NCBI GenBank assembly: GCA_040756415.1
Contig: JBFLYZ010000045.1
Coordinates: 1 to 30,159, forward strand
DNA: 30,159 nt
Direction of reading: 5' to 3'
DNA from: JBFLYZ01 sp040756415
GTDB taxonomy: Bacteria > Bacteroidota > Bacteroidia > JADZBD01
The position numbers were made by a program, and so were the translations under genes. Positions 15,249 to 23,979 of this stretch are shown one piece after another. The first letter of the stretch is position 1, and every line of letters starts with the position of its first letter. The notes under the pieces are model-generated. The model had not been told where the DNA came from, ran no database searches, and worked only from the letters and a program-made list of their open reading frames with translations.

Positions 15249-15821
15249 ATGACGGAACTGCTCAGGAACATAGACGTTTCACTTTTTCTCTGGCTGAACG
15301 GGAAGCACAACGATCTGTTCGATACCGTGATGTACTGGGCCAGCCACAAGCTCTTCTGGATATGGTTCTATGTGATCCTGCTGGCGCTGGTGGCCGTTCG
15401 TCTCGGAAAAAAAACCTTCCTGGTCTTGCCGGCAGTGGCGCTGATGATCCTGCTCAGCGACCAGGGCTCAGGCCTCATCAAGCGATCGGTTCAACGCAAA
15501 CGGCCCTGCCACAGCGAGCACCTGGCCGGCCGGGTGCATGTGAACGGCAGTTGCGGTGGCGCCTATGGTTTTGTATCATCGCATGCGGCCAACACCTTCG
15601 CGCTCGCCTTTTTCTTATCGTTACTGATAGGTAAGGCATACCGCTGGCTGCCCTACCTGCTGTTCGCCTGGGCCTTTTTTGTGTCTTACAGCCGTATCTA
15701 TAACGGGGTGCATTATCCTGCCGATATACTGGGCGGGGCGGTGGTGGGAATGCTTTCGGCCTGGCTGGCTGCAAAGCTCTATTTTTACGCAAACATCAGG
15801 TTGACATCCGTATGGAAATGA
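15249..15821 (+). CDS. PAP2-family membrane phosphatase
   Basis: A 190-residue integral membrane phosphatase of the type 2 phosphatidic-acid phosphatase family, acting on lipid phosphates or pyrophosphates at the periplasmic face. The three family motifs are visible: KRSVQRKRP (78-86, K-x6-R-P), VSSH (109-112, in place of PSGH) and SRIYNGVHYPAD (148-159, S-R-x5-H-x3-D). Hydrophobic spans lie at about 35-52, 56-70, 113-128, 133-148 and 159-178. Possible substrates are undecaprenyl pyrophosphate or lipid A; the sequence does not decide. It starts 4 bases after obg and its end overlaps crcB by 10 bases. Confidence 0.9.
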   Translation: MTELLRNIDVSLFLWLNGKHNDLFDTVMYWASHKLFWIWFYVILLALVAVRLGKKTFLVLPAVALMILLSDQGSGLIKRSVQRKRPCHSEHLAGRVHVNGSCGGAYGFVSSHAANTFALAFFLSLLIGKAYRWLPYLLFAWAFFVSYSRIYNGVHYPADILGGAVVGMLSAWLAAKLYFYANIRLTSVWK

Positions 15822-16189
15822 AAGCTATCCTACTCGTATTTCTTGGTGGTGGCCTGGGCAGCCTGGCCCGGTACGGCATATCCCTCCTTGTCAAAACGGG
15901 CGTGCAGGGAGTCTTTCCCCTTGCCACCCTCTTGTCCAACATCATCAGTTGCATCGTGCTGGCTCTACTTGCCGGTTCGCTCGCGCACCGTGTCGCTGAC
16001 AAGCCCGGCCTGGTCCTGTTCATGGTAGTGGGATTTTGCGGGGGCTTCAGCACGTTCTCTACCTTCAGCTTCGAGACCATCGAGCTGATCAGGAATGGCC
16101 ATACCGCGTATGCGCTCGCCAATGTAGCCGTCAGTGTGATCGCCTGTTTGGGAGTTATCTATTTACTTGTCAAACCCGCCTCCGTATGA
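15812..16189 (+). CDS. crcB: fluoride channel CrcB/FluC
   Basis: A 125-residue four-span membrane protein that exports fluoride as an antiparallel dimer. The family motifs are GGGLGSLARY (12-21), an LSNIISC helix with the pore Asn43, and GFCGGFSTFSTF (74-85), which supplies the Na+ site and pore phenylalanines. The usual VNxxGSFxxG reads LSNIISCIVLALLAG, so the second glycine is replaced by cysteine, a mild divergence. The ATG at 15812 overlaps the PAP2 gene by 10 bases; ATG 15818 is an equally good start. The stop overlaps the next ATG (ATGA). I saw no fluoride riboswitch, and none is expected inside an operon. Confidence 0.93.
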   Translation: MEMKAILLVFLGGGLGSLARYGISLLVKTGVQGVFPLATLLSNIISCIVLALLAGSLAHRVADKPGLVLFMVVGFCGGFSTFSTFSFETIELIRNGHTAYALANVAVSVIACLGVIYLLVKPASV

Positions 16190-17832
16190 ACAAACATTTC
16201 GTCCTCTTCATTGCCACTGTGTTTTCAGCTTCAGCCCTGGCGGCACAGGAAAAGCCCCTGCCCCCGAAAACAGCCAGCGCTCCCAAGCTGGTTGTGGGTA
16301 TAGTGGTCGACCAGATGCGCGTGGATTACATTTACAAGTACTGGAGCAAGTACGGGAACGAGGGGTTTAAACGGCTGCTGAACGAGGGGTTCAATTGCAA
16401 GAACACCCATTATAATTATGTTCCCACCTATACCGGTCCCGGCCATGCGTCCATCTACACCGGAACCACTCCCGCCTACCACGGCATTGTTTCCAACGAA
16501 TGGTATGACCGTGAAAAGAATAAAACGGTCTACTGCGCGCAGGACGATAATATAAGCGCAGTGGGAGGCAGCGCCAAGGCCGGAAGCATGTCGCCAAAGA
16601 ACATGCTGTCAACCACTTTCTGCGATCAGCTCAAGCTCTCGAACAACCAGCAGTCGAAAGTGATCGGCATCGCCCTCAAAGACCGTGGCGCCATCCTGCC
16701 CGCGGGCCATTCGGCCAATGCCGCCTATTGGTTTGACGCCTCTACGGGCGACTGGATGAGCAGTACCTTTTATATGAAAGAACTGCCGAAATGGGTAAAT
16801 GATTTTAACGGCAAGCAGGTGGCGGAGAATTACATCAGCAAGCCCTGGACCACCCTGCTGCCCATAGAACAGTATACCGAGAGTTATGCGGATGACAATA
16901 TTTACGAAACCGTGCTGAAAGGTGAGACCAAGCCGGTGTTCCCGCACGATCTGCCCAAGATCGCCCCGATGAATGGGGGCGCGGGCATTATACGATGGAC
17001 ACCGTTCGGTAATTCCCTCACCAAGGACTTTGCCCTGGAAGCGATCAAGGCAGAGAACCTGGGTAAGGGCAAAGGCACCGATATCATCGCCATCAGCTTT
17101 TCATCTCCCGATTATATCGGCCATGCTTACGGCCCCCAGTCGGTAGAGATAGAGGATACCTACCTGCGCCTGGACAAGGATATGGCAGAGATATTGAAGT
17201 TCATCGATACCTGGGTGGGAAAGAACAACGCGCTTGTGTTCCTTACGGCCGACCACGCGGCAGTGGATAACCCGGCCTACCTGAACAGCCTGAAGATACC
17301 GGGAGGTTATTTCAGCGATAAGCAGCCCCTCGATTCGCTGAAAAAACATATGCTTGCAAAGTATTCTGACAGCCTTATCCTGAAATACGATAACCAGCAG
17401 ATCTACCTTGATCATAAGGCCATAGAGAATAAGAAGCTGAACAGGGCCGAGGTGGAAAGCACCGTGGCCGATTTCATGCTCAGGTTCAGGGGAGTTGCTA
17501 CGGTGGTTACGGCATCGTCACTAAAGAACACCTATTACGCAAGCGGCATGAATCAACTCATCCAGAACGGTTTTTATCCCAAGCGCTCGGGTGATGTGGC
17601 CATATGCTTCGAACCCGGGTGGGTAGAGTATGGGAATACGGGCACCACGCACGGATCGGGCTATACCTATGATACGCATGTGCCGCTGTTGTTTTACGGA
17701 TGGAATATCAAGCCCGGGAGCAGCGCGCAGCGCGTTCATATCACCGATATTGCTCCCACCATCTGCATGATGCTCAATATCGGTTTGCCGAACGCCTGCA
17801 CGGGCGAGCCTATACAGGCGCTGGTTAAGTAG
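16186..17832 (+). CDS. PafA-like alkaline phosphatase (alkaline phosphatase superfamily)
   Basis: A 548-residue exported phosphomonoesterase resembling PafA of Elizabethkingia. The signal peptide is about 1-20 (SALA|A). The nucleophile is Thr83 in PTYTGPGHASIYTG, and Asn104 (HGIVSNEWYD) lies exactly 21 residues later, as do T79 and N100 in PafA. Lys165 and Arg167 (KDRGA) match the PafA K162/R164 pair. Zinc ligands are seen in VVDQMR, SPDYIGHAYGP, TADHAA and TTHGSGYTYDTHVP. Such enzymes release phosphate from broad substrates without phosphate repression. An in-frame ATG at 16036 would give a longer protein, but ATG 16186 restores the signal peptide and gives the ATGA overlap with crcB. It overlaps the GT87 gene by one base. 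Confidence 0.92.
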   Translation: MNKHFVLFIATVFSASALAAQEKPLPPKTASAPKLVVGIVVDQMRVDYIYKYWSKYGNEGFKRLLNEGFNCKNTHYNYVPTYTGPGHASIYTGTTPAYHGIVSNEWYDREKNKTVYCAQDDNISAVGGSAKAGSMSPKNMLSTTFCDQLKLSNNQQSKVIGIALKDRGAILPAGHSANAAYWFDASTGDWMSSTFYMKELPKWVNDFNGKQVAENYISKPWTTLLPIEQYTESYADDNIYETVLKGETKPVFPHDLPKIAPMNGGAGIIRWTPFGNSLTKDFALEAIKAENLGKGKGTDIIAISFSSPDYIGHAYGPQSVEIEDTYLRLDKDMAEILKFIDTWVGKNNALVFLTADHAAVDNPAYLNSLKIPGGYFSDKQPLDSLKKHMLAKYSDSLILKYDNQQIYLDHKAIENKKLNRAEVESTVADFMLRFRGVATVVTASSLKNTYYASGMNQLIQNGFYPKRSGDVAICFEPGWVEYGNTGTTHGSGYTYDTHVPLLFYGWNIKPGSSAQRVHITDIAPTICMMLNIGLPNACTGEPIQALVK

Positions 17833-19073
17833 TGGACCGTTACAATAAAATATTTACGCGCGCTGGCGGGGCGCTGCTCTGCCTGGCCCTGATCGCCTTT
17901 CACCTGCGCGCGGGCTTTATTCCCGGATGGAAGGACGTTAATTCGGATTTCCCGAACTACTACGTTGCTTCGCGCCTTGCCGCTGAAGGTCGTAATCTGG
18001 ATAGTATTTATGACAATGCCTGGTTCAATGCCGAGATCCGCAAGCGGGGTATGGAGCAGGAGGGTAAGTTCACTCCTTTTCCTCCTTCCACGCTGGCGCT
18101 CATGCTGCCCTTTGTTTCGTTAGAGCCGCTTACAGCCCAAAGGATATGGCTGGTCATTAACCTGTTCTTTATCGTGGCCCTGGCCGCTATGATCAGGAAA
18201 ATCACAGGGCTCTCTGCATGGTGGTCGCTCAACCTGCTCCTGCTTTCGGGCATGGCCCTGGCCAATAACCTCTACCTGGGACAGGTTTATGTGCTTATGC
18301 TTTTCCTGGCTTTCCTGGCCTGGACCCGGAGCGCAATGGCCAGTGGGGCCGTTTCCGGCTTCCTGCTCGGAACGGCCGCGGCCGTTAAATATTTTCCTGT
18401 CGTGTTCCTGCTGAAATACCTTGCCGAACGAAAGTGGAAGGCCTTGCTCTTCTTCCTGGCCGGTATCCTGCTGCTGTCGCTTCTTCCCCTGCTGTTGCAT
18501 CCCGGCATCTACCGCGATTTTTTTCAGGCTGTTTTTGTGCCCCACCTGGCGGGCAGCATTGAGGGGCAATCCTTTTTTGCCTGGCAGTTCCAGTCATGGA
18601 ACTCCCTGCTCGGCAACCTGTTCCTGGAAAACCCGGAAGGCAACCAGGTCATGGATTCCCATGCGGGGTTCCTGTTATCCAAGGTCTTTATTCATGTGTT
18701 CATAGCAGGAAGCGCCCTGTACTCGCTTTTCCGTTTCAGAAAGAATCCTCTCTTTTCGGATTGGGTCATAGTTGTGGTGCCCGCTGCGGCCCTGGCCCTG
18801 CTGCCCGCATCGGCCACCTATCATTTTCTTTTTCTGCTGCTACCCCTTGTCCTGCTGATCAACATGCTCAGGCAGGCTCAGCGTGACTCCGCCATGATCG
18901 TTACGGCCGGCCTTTTCAGCCTGATCGGCTTTGCGCCATTTCTGCTGGAACGCTTCGTGGATATGGAGGAGGTTTTTTTTCTCTTCCGGTATAGCCGCCT
19001 TTACCTCGTTACGGCTTTCTTTTTCTGGACGCTATGGTCAGGAAACCTGATCCTCAGGAGCCGGCTCCAGTAA
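17832..19073 (+). CDS. GT87-family (DUF2029) membrane glycosyltransferase
   Basis: A 413-residue polytopic membrane protein, rich in Leu and Phe with about ten hydrophobic spans, of the GT87/DUF2029 family, polyprenyl-phosphate-sugar-dependent (mostly mannosyl) transferases. The first periplasmic loop contains the family's aspartate (NSDFPNYYVASRLAAEG), followed by FTPFPPSTLALMLPF, and a later AAVKYFPVVFLLKY block is also typical. The start is GTG in a TAGTG overlap with the phosphatase stop; the next in-frame ATG is about 74 codons on and would remove the catalytic loop, so GTG is convincing. Its last 36 bases overlap the convergent GT9 gene. It probably modifies a cell-surface glycan. Confidence 0.82.
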   Translation: MDRYNKIFTRAGGALLCLALIAFHLRAGFIPGWKDVNSDFPNYYVASRLAAEGRNLDSIYDNAWFNAEIRKRGMEQEGKFTPFPPSTLALMLPFVSLEPLTAQRIWLVINLFFIVALAAMIRKITGLSAWWSLNLLLLSGMALANNLYLGQVYVLMLFLAFLAWTRSAMASGAVSGFLLGTAAAVKYFPVVFLLKYLAERKWKALLFFLAGILLLSLLPLLLHPGIYRDFFQAVFVPHLAGSIEGQSFFAWQFQSWNSLLGNLFLENPEGNQVMDSHAGFLLSKVFIHVFIAGSALYSLFRFRKNPLFSDWVIVVVPAAALALLPASATYHFLFLLLPLVLLINMLRQAQRDSAMIVTAGLFSLIGFAPFLLERFVDMEEVFFLFRYSRLYLVTAFFFWTLWSGNLILRSRLQ

Positions 19074-20186
19074 GCGTTCGCATGCCTTCAGCACTTCTTC
19101 GGGGCTTATCTGCTTCATACAGGTATTGTCGCCCCTGCAGGGTGAGATCAACGAGGTATGCACGCAGGGGCTGCAGCTCACTTTCTTATAGATGACCGTG
19201 ATGTGCGGAAGGGCCAGGTACTGGGCGGGTGCGCAGGGCCCGAAAAGGGCCACCGTATTTTTATTCATTGCGGCTGCCAGGTGCATGGGACCGGTATCGT
19301 TGGTAATGATCAGGGTACTCATGTGAAACAGGGTGACAAGCTCTGCGAAGCTGAGCTGGCCCGCGCTGTTGATCGCCTTTTTTCCCGCTTCAGGGTCCAG
19401 CAATCGTATCACCGACTGCGTGTAGCCGCGTTCAGCGCTGGAGCCGGTAAATACAAAAAAATGATCGGCATGCCGTAGGGCAAGCAGGCTGACCAGCCGC
19501 GCGAACTGCGCTGGAGGCCACCTGCGCTCTATGCGAAGATCGGATGCGTTCACGTTCACAACGATCAGTTTATCCGTGCCGGGCGGCAGGCGGAGCTTGC
19601 TGCGGATCCCATCAGGGTCTTCATGCCCTTTGATGAGGAACAGTTGCCTGCTGTGAGCGGGGTCGGAGAATTGCAGGTAGCTGTCCACAATCGGCCGCTC
19701 CGTATCGAAGTAGACCGAATTATCGTACAGGCGCGTTCTTTGCGCCTTTTTGTACAGCCCCGTTTTAAAACCCGCCCGGCTTAAGCGGCACAGAATGGCG
19801 CTGGTATTGGAGTATACTTCCAGGTCGATAAAAACATCCGCTTTTTCCCTGCGTACCTGCCGAAGCAGGCCCGGCAGCAGGGCGATAATTCGCGGGAAAC
19901 CGCCCTCCTTCAAAAAAATGCCCCTGTCTATAAGGGGTATGGACCCTACCAGCGCGGTGTTCCTGGCTGACGTAACGAAAACAAGCTCGGCACCGGGATA
20001 TGTTTTTTTCAGCGAGGCCAGAAGCGGGGTGATCTGGATGATGCTGCCCATGCCGTAGAACTTGCACAGCAGTATCTTAGCCGCCTTCACCGGCATGGCG
20101 GCCCGCTTTCCTGCGAACAGGGAGAGGAAGAAAATCATTATGCCTCCCGCCAGCCTGTCGGCCATTATTTTGTAAGCGGATATCAT
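19038..20186 (-). CDS. GT9-family (ADP-heptose:LPS heptosyltransferase-like) glycosyltransferase
   Basis: A 382-residue GT-B glycosyltransferase of family 9, which adds heptose-type sugars to lipopolysaccharide at the inner membrane. The N-terminal Rossmann half begins at about 38 (KILLCKFYGMGSIIQITPLL), and the C-terminal half has the donor-binding signature NDTGPMHLAAAMN with VALFGP. A cysteine-rich C-terminus (SCSPC, CRGDNTCM, then I-x-x-x-x-V) is also a family feature. About 35 residues precede the usual start and include a hydrophobic stretch (GGIMIFFLSLF), possibly a membrane anchor; a later ATG is possible. Its 3' end overlaps the GT87 gene by 36 bases tail-to-tail. It is divergent from the GT39-like gene. 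Confidence 0.85.
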   Translation of the reverse strand: MISAYKIMADRLAGGIMIFFLSLFAGKRAAMPVKAAKILLCKFYGMGSIIQITPLLASLKKTYPGAELVFVTSARNTALVGSIPLIDRGIFLKEGGFPRIIALLPGLLRQVRREKADVFIDLEVYSNTSAILCRLSRAGFKTGLYKKAQRTRLYDNSVYFDTERPIVDSYLQFSDPAHSRQLFLIKGHEDPDGIRSKLRLPPGTDKLIVVNVNASDLRIERRWPPAQFARLVSLLALRHADHFFVFTGSSAERGYTQSVIRLLDPEAGKKAINSAGQLSFAELVTLFHMSTLIITNDTGPMHLAAAMNKNTVALFGPCAPAQYLALPHITVIYKKVSCSPCVHTSLISPCRGDNTCMKQISPEEVLKACERLLEPAPEDQVS

Positions 20187-20262
20187 TTGTCAGGGCCTTG
20201 CGCCCAGCGCGGATAAAAACAGTATTATTGTTTAAGCTAAAATAACGTATTTAGACCACCGC

Positions 20263-21789
20263 TTGAGGCTAATTTCACGGAAATATTTTCCCGCTTTTGC
20301 TGCCGCATGTGTTCACTTCCTGCTGTCGCTGATCGGTATCCTGCACCATGAGATCTGGCTGGATGAGGCCCATCATTTCGTGCTGGCCCGCGACAGCGCT
20401 TCGCTGAATGAGCTTTTTCAGCATACCCGCTATGAGGGGCATCCCCTGCTCTGGAATTTCCTGCTTTTTGTGCTGACCCGTTTTACGCAGGATGTTTTTT
20501 ATATGCAGCTCATGCACGTGCTGATCGCTTCTGCGGCTGTGTATGTATTTGCCGCATATGCTCCTTTCCGGTGGTGGCAAAAGCTGTGTGTCGTATTCGG
20601 CTATTTCTTCTTTTATGAATATGACCTGATCAGCAGGAATTATGCGCTGGCCCTTCTCCTGCTTATCTGCGTATGCGCTTTGCTGGCTGCGGATAAAAAA
20701 AGGTATTACCTCATCTTCGTCCTGTTGATCCTGCTGGCCTATACGCACCTGTTCGCGCTTTTCTGTGCGATCACGCTGTTCCTGTTTGTCCTTCGCGATT
20801 ACAGCAGCCAAGCCGGTACGACTCGTTCTCTTCTGGCCGGAGCGCTCGCCCTGGCGTTCTGTTCGGGCGCCTTTTTGCAGGTGATCCCTCCTGAGGATAG
20901 CCCCTTCAGCACTGGTTCTGAGCTGGGCTTCTCAGTGCAGAAGGCCGCCATGGCCGTATCCGTTTATTTCAGGGGCCTGCTGCATTTCCCAAATCCTTCC
21001 GTACACCATTTCTGGAATACCAATTTAATTGCCGACCTGTCGGGAGAGCTGGCCGCGCTGCTAACCGTGCTGTTTTTCATTTATCCTTTTATTGTCCTTT
21101 ACGACCGCACGATCGCCCTGAAGCTCTTCTATTATTCTACCTTTCCCATCGTACTATTCATTTATTTCTCTCCCATTACCACCGGGGTGCGGTATTTCGG
21201 CTTTGTATTCGTTATGTTCATCGTGTCTGTTTGGGTTAGCCGGATAAGAACTTTTGATGAGCACGGGTCATTGCGGGGATTAGGTCCATTTCTGGATAAA
21301 ATAAGATCGCGGATCTCAGGGCCGGTTATAGCCCTTATTCTGGCAGTGCAGGCGGGAGCAGCCGTCTTTGCCTGGGTGCGGGAATACCGTTTTCCCTTTT
21401 CGGCAGCGAAAGAAGCTTCGGGCTATATACAGGCAGCGGGAATGAAAGATCACCCCGTGGCCGTGTGGGAAGATCAGTCGGCTCCCGCCCTGAGCGCGTA
21501 TTTACAGCGCAAGGTCTATCTCCCTTCGCGGGATACGATGGGTAGTTTTTGCCTGTGGAATGAATTAGGGAGAGAACAGGATCCCAAGGAGCTGTTCGGC
21601 AGAATGGCCGTTCATTTGGAGAGAATAGGAAAAGATAAAATGGTTCTGGTCATGAGCCGCGCGATGAACATCGTGGAGGCAGGCGCGGCTACGGAGCATA
21701 AACTGGTAATCCGTTCTGAGAAAATAGTTGATAATGCTGTCATCAAGGCTGAAAATTGTTATGTTTATGTATTGGAAAAGGCAGAATGA
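20263..21789 (+). CDS. GT39/ArnT-like polytopic membrane glycosyltransferase, TTG start
   Basis: A 508-residue protein with about ten to twelve hydrophobic spans and a soluble C-terminal domain. The first periplasmic loop carries the Asp-Glu pair of PMT/ArnT/GT39-type transferases (EIWLDEAHHFVLARDS, D34-E35), followed by YEGHPLLWNF; such enzymes use polyprenyl-phosphate sugars. Identity within the GT-C fold is uncertain. The only reasonable start is TTG at 20263: an in-frame TAA lies at 20233, no ATG intervenes, and the next in-frame ATG would delete the catalytic loop. The last four bases overlap the first radical SAM gene (ATGA), so it heads the radical SAM operon. Confidence 0.72.
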   Translation: MRLISRKYFPAFAAACVHFLLSLIGILHHEIWLDEAHHFVLARDSASLNELFQHTRYEGHPLLWNFLLFVLTRFTQDVFYMQLMHVLIASAAVYVFAAYAPFRWWQKLCVVFGYFFFYEYDLISRNYALALLLLICVCALLAADKKRYYLIFVLLILLAYTHLFALFCAITLFLFVLRDYSSQAGTTRSLLAGALALAFCSGAFLQVIPPEDSPFSTGSELGFSVQKAAMAVSVYFRGLLHFPNPSVHHFWNTNLIADLSGELAALLTVLFFIYPFIVLYDRTIALKLFYYSTFPIVLFIYFSPITTGVRYFGFVFVMFIVSVWVSRIRTFDEHGSLRGLGPFLDKIRSRISGPVIALILAVQAGAAVFAWVREYRFPFSAAKEASGYIQAAGMKDHPVAVWEDQSAPALSAYLQRKVYLPSRDTMGSFCLWNELGREQDPKELFGRMAVHLERIGKDKMVLVMSRAMNIVEAGAATEHKLVIRSEKIVDNAVIKAENCYVYVLEKAE

Positions 21790-23285
21790 AAAAGGTCGTG
21801 CTCTTCAATCCGCGCAGCGCCAGCAGCAAGCCCCGCATCCCTAATTCCATACTTGCGGTAGCGGCTTCTATTGAAGGGAAATACGATTATGTGATCGTTG
21901 ACGGTAACCTGGAGCATGACCCGATAGGAAAAATAACGGCTTTGCTCGGCACGGGCGAATTCGGTTTCCTGGGATGTACGGTAATGCCGGGGCCGCAGCT
22001 TAAGCAGGCCATTCCTCTTGCCCGTAAAGTGCGCGGGCTCTTTCCGCAGGTAAAAACCATATGGGGAGGCTATTTTCCCTCCAGCCAGCCGGAGGCCGTG
22101 CTGAGCTCAGGTTATGTGGATGCCATCGTGAACGGCATGGGCGATAAGTGCTTTCCGCTGCTGCTGGATGCTTTTCGTCATGGCGCTGAGCTGGACGGGA
22201 TACCCAATATCATTTTCCGCAAGGGCGAACGCATCGTACAAACAAAAAAAGACGATATCTACGATCCTGACGAGCTGCCGGCATTTCCCTACGAGAGGCT
22301 GAACTCGTTCTATCCCATCGGCCGTTACCTCGGCCGCACCTACCTGGGCTCCAAGACCATTGCCTACCATTCCAGCTTCGGCTGCCCGTTTACCTGCTCG
22401 TTCTGCGCGGTGGTGCCGGTTTACGAGGCGCGGTGGAAGGGCAGATCGGCCCGAAACATCTATGCTGACATCAAATACCTGAAGGATACCTATGGAGGCG
22501 ATGCCATCGAGTTCCACGATAATAATTTCTTTGTCTCGGAGAAGCGTACCGTTGAATTTTCACATCTGATCCGTGGTGAGGGGATGAGCTGGTGGGGCGA
22601 AGGGCGTATCGACACCCTTGATCGTTACGATGATGGATCGCTCGGGCTCATGCGCGATTCGGGCTGCCGGATGATATTTTTTGGTGCCGAAACGGGCAGC
22701 GATGAGGTGTTGAGGAAGATGGACAAAGGAGGCACTCAGACCGGGGAGCAGATACTGCGGTTTGCCGGTCGCCTGCGCAGGTTCGGTATCATCCCGGAGT
22801 ATTCTTTCGTGCTGGGCACTCCTGCCGAGACAGAAGAGCAGGTGGCGCGCCAGATCGATGCGGATATTGCGTTCATACGCAGGGTGAAGGAGGTGAACCC
22901 GGAAGCCGAGATCATCATCTACGTATACAGTCCTGTCCCTGTAAAAGGCTCGGAGATGTACGATAAGGTCCTGCGCTCGGGTTTCCGCTTTCCGGTGCGC
23001 CTGGAGGAATGGATAAGCCCGCAATGGGAAAAATTCGACCTGCGCAAGAACCCGCTAACGCCCTGGCTCACACCTGCCATGGTGAACAGGATACGCGACT
23101 TCGAAACCGTGCTCAATGGTTATTTCCCCACCGTTTCCGACCTACGTTTATCGGGGCTCAAGCGAAGCGTCATGAAGCGGATTGCCGCGCTGCGCTATAA
23201 ATCCAATTTCAACAAGTATCCGCTCGAGATCAAGGCCCTGCAAAAGCTGTGGCGCTACCGCCAGCCGGAGATAGAAGGTTTTTAA
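21786..23285 (+). CDS. B12-binding-domain-type radical SAM protein (copy 1)
   Basis: A 499-residue protein with an N-terminal cobalamin-binding-like Rossmann domain (about 1-150; ending in IWGGYFPSSQPE and IVNGMGDKCFPLLL) and a radical SAM barrel (about 190-420). The barrel has the [4Fe-4S] motif CPFTCSFC (Cys200, Cys204, Cys207), a GGDAIEFHDNNFF strand, and FFGAETGSDEVL, the usual SAM-contact region. The C-terminal 90 residues are basic. The cobalamin-ligand motif DxHxxG is not present at its usual place (VDGNLEHDPIG). Family members methylate or cyclise lipids, tetrapyrroles or antibiotics, so the reaction cannot be named. ATG 21786 overlaps the previous stop; an upstream in-frame ATG at 21756 lies inside the preceding gene and adds a non-homologous tail. 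Confidence 0.85.
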   Translation: MKKVVLFNPRSASSKPRIPNSILAVAASIEGKYDYVIVDGNLEHDPIGKITALLGTGEFGFLGCTVMPGPQLKQAIPLARKVRGLFPQVKTIWGGYFPSSQPEAVLSSGYVDAIVNGMGDKCFPLLLDAFRHGAELDGIPNIIFRKGERIVQTKKDDIYDPDELPAFPYERLNSFYPIGRYLGRTYLGSKTIAYHSSFGCPFTCSFCAVVPVYEARWKGRSARNIYADIKYLKDTYGGDAIEFHDNNFFVSEKRTVEFSHLIRGEGMSWWGEGRIDTLDRYDDGSLGLMRDSGCRMIFFGAETGSDEVLRKMDKGGTQTGEQILRFAGRLRRFGIIPEYSFVLGTPAETEEQVARQIDADIAFIRRVKEVNPEAEIIIYVYSPVPVKGSEMYDKVLRSGFRFPVRLEEWISPQWEKFDLRKNPLTPWLTPAMVNRIRDFETVLNGYFPTVSDLRLSGLKRSVMKRIAALRYKSNFNKYPLEIKALQKLWRYRQPEIEGF

Positions 23286-23947
23286 TGCGCGCGCTGCTTC
23301 GCTATATCAGCACCAGAACCTGGAAGAGATACCTCGAATGGTACCTGCGAAAGCCCAGGCGGTTTTCGTTTAAAGGGATGACGCTTATTATCGAACCCGG
23401 TGTATTCCATCCCGGTTTTTTTTACAGCACGCGTTTCCTGCTCGGTCATATTGCAGGGCTTGATCTCCAGGACAAGAAAGTGCTCGAGCTGGGATGCGGA
23501 AGCGGACTGATCGCCCTGTATGCGGCCGGGCAGAACGCGCGTGTAACGGCTTCCGATATCAGCCAAACGGCTGTCGGGGCACTGAGGAGAAACGCTGCGT
23601 CATGTAAAAGGAGCCTGAGCATCGTTCATTCCGATCTCTTTGCCGGGCTGCCCCGGCAGGAGTTCGACCTGATCATCGTCAACCCTCCGTATTACAAGGG
23701 CGTGCCCGCCAGCGAGGCCGAATATGCCTGGTACTGCGGGCCCGATCTTGCTTATTTCAGGAGGCTGTTCGCGGAAGCAGGAAGCTACATGCATGCAGGT
23801 AGCAGTATCGTAATGGTGCTTTCAGAGGCATGCGACATAGCGGGTATCAGGATGCTGGCCGAAGCGGCAGGCATGCGCATGGAGGAGGTTTCCGCGAAGC
23901 AGTTCCTCCTGGAAAAGAACTTCATTTATCACCTTAAAGTCGTATAG
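23285..23947 (+). CDS. class I SAM methyltransferase with NPPY motif (PrmC/HemK-like)
   Basis: A 220-residue methyltransferase. Motif I is VLELGCGSGLIALYA (66-80), the acidic motif II is in TASDISQTAV, and NPPY (133-136) is the catalytic loop of amino-group methylases such as PrmC and N6-adenine enzymes. The sequence after NPPY (SEAEYAWYCGPDLAYFRRLF) resembles PrmC. The N-terminus (about 1-50) is basic and aromatic and differs from the PrmC helical domain, so this is not PrmC itself; a small-molecule or glycan amine is possible. ATG 23285 shares one base with the preceding stop (TAATG). It is the second gene of the radical SAM operon, followed by 32 bases with an internal promoter box. Confidence 0.83.
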   Translation: MRALLRYISTRTWKRYLEWYLRKPRRFSFKGMTLIIEPGVFHPGFFYSTRFLLGHIAGLDLQDKKVLELGCGSGLIALYAAGQNARVTASDISQTAVGALRRNAASCKRSLSIVHSDLFAGLPRQEFDLIIVNPPYYKGVPASEAEYAWYCGPDLAYFRRLFAEAGSYMHAGSSIVMVLSEACDIAGIRMLAEAAGMRMEEVSAKQFLLEKNFIYHLKVV

Positions 23948-23966
23948 GCCAGTATCGTCAAATTAT

Positions 23967-23974
23967 TATCTTTG
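23967..23974 (+). promoter_or_regulatory. internal -7 box before the nucleotidyltransferase gene
   Basis: TATCTTTG is an exact TAnnTTTG match that ends 5 bases before ATG 23980, in the only intergenic gap (32 bases) of the radical SAM run. No TTG is found at normal -33 spacing. It suggests that the second half of the cluster can be transcribed separately from a nearly leaderless start. Confidence 0.5.
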
Positions 23975-23979
23975 GTGAT

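Noticed and set aside
16036..16185. upstream extension of the phosphatase gene to ATG 16036
   Set aside because: It overlaps crcB and would bury the signal peptide; ATG 16186 with the ATGA overlap fits better.
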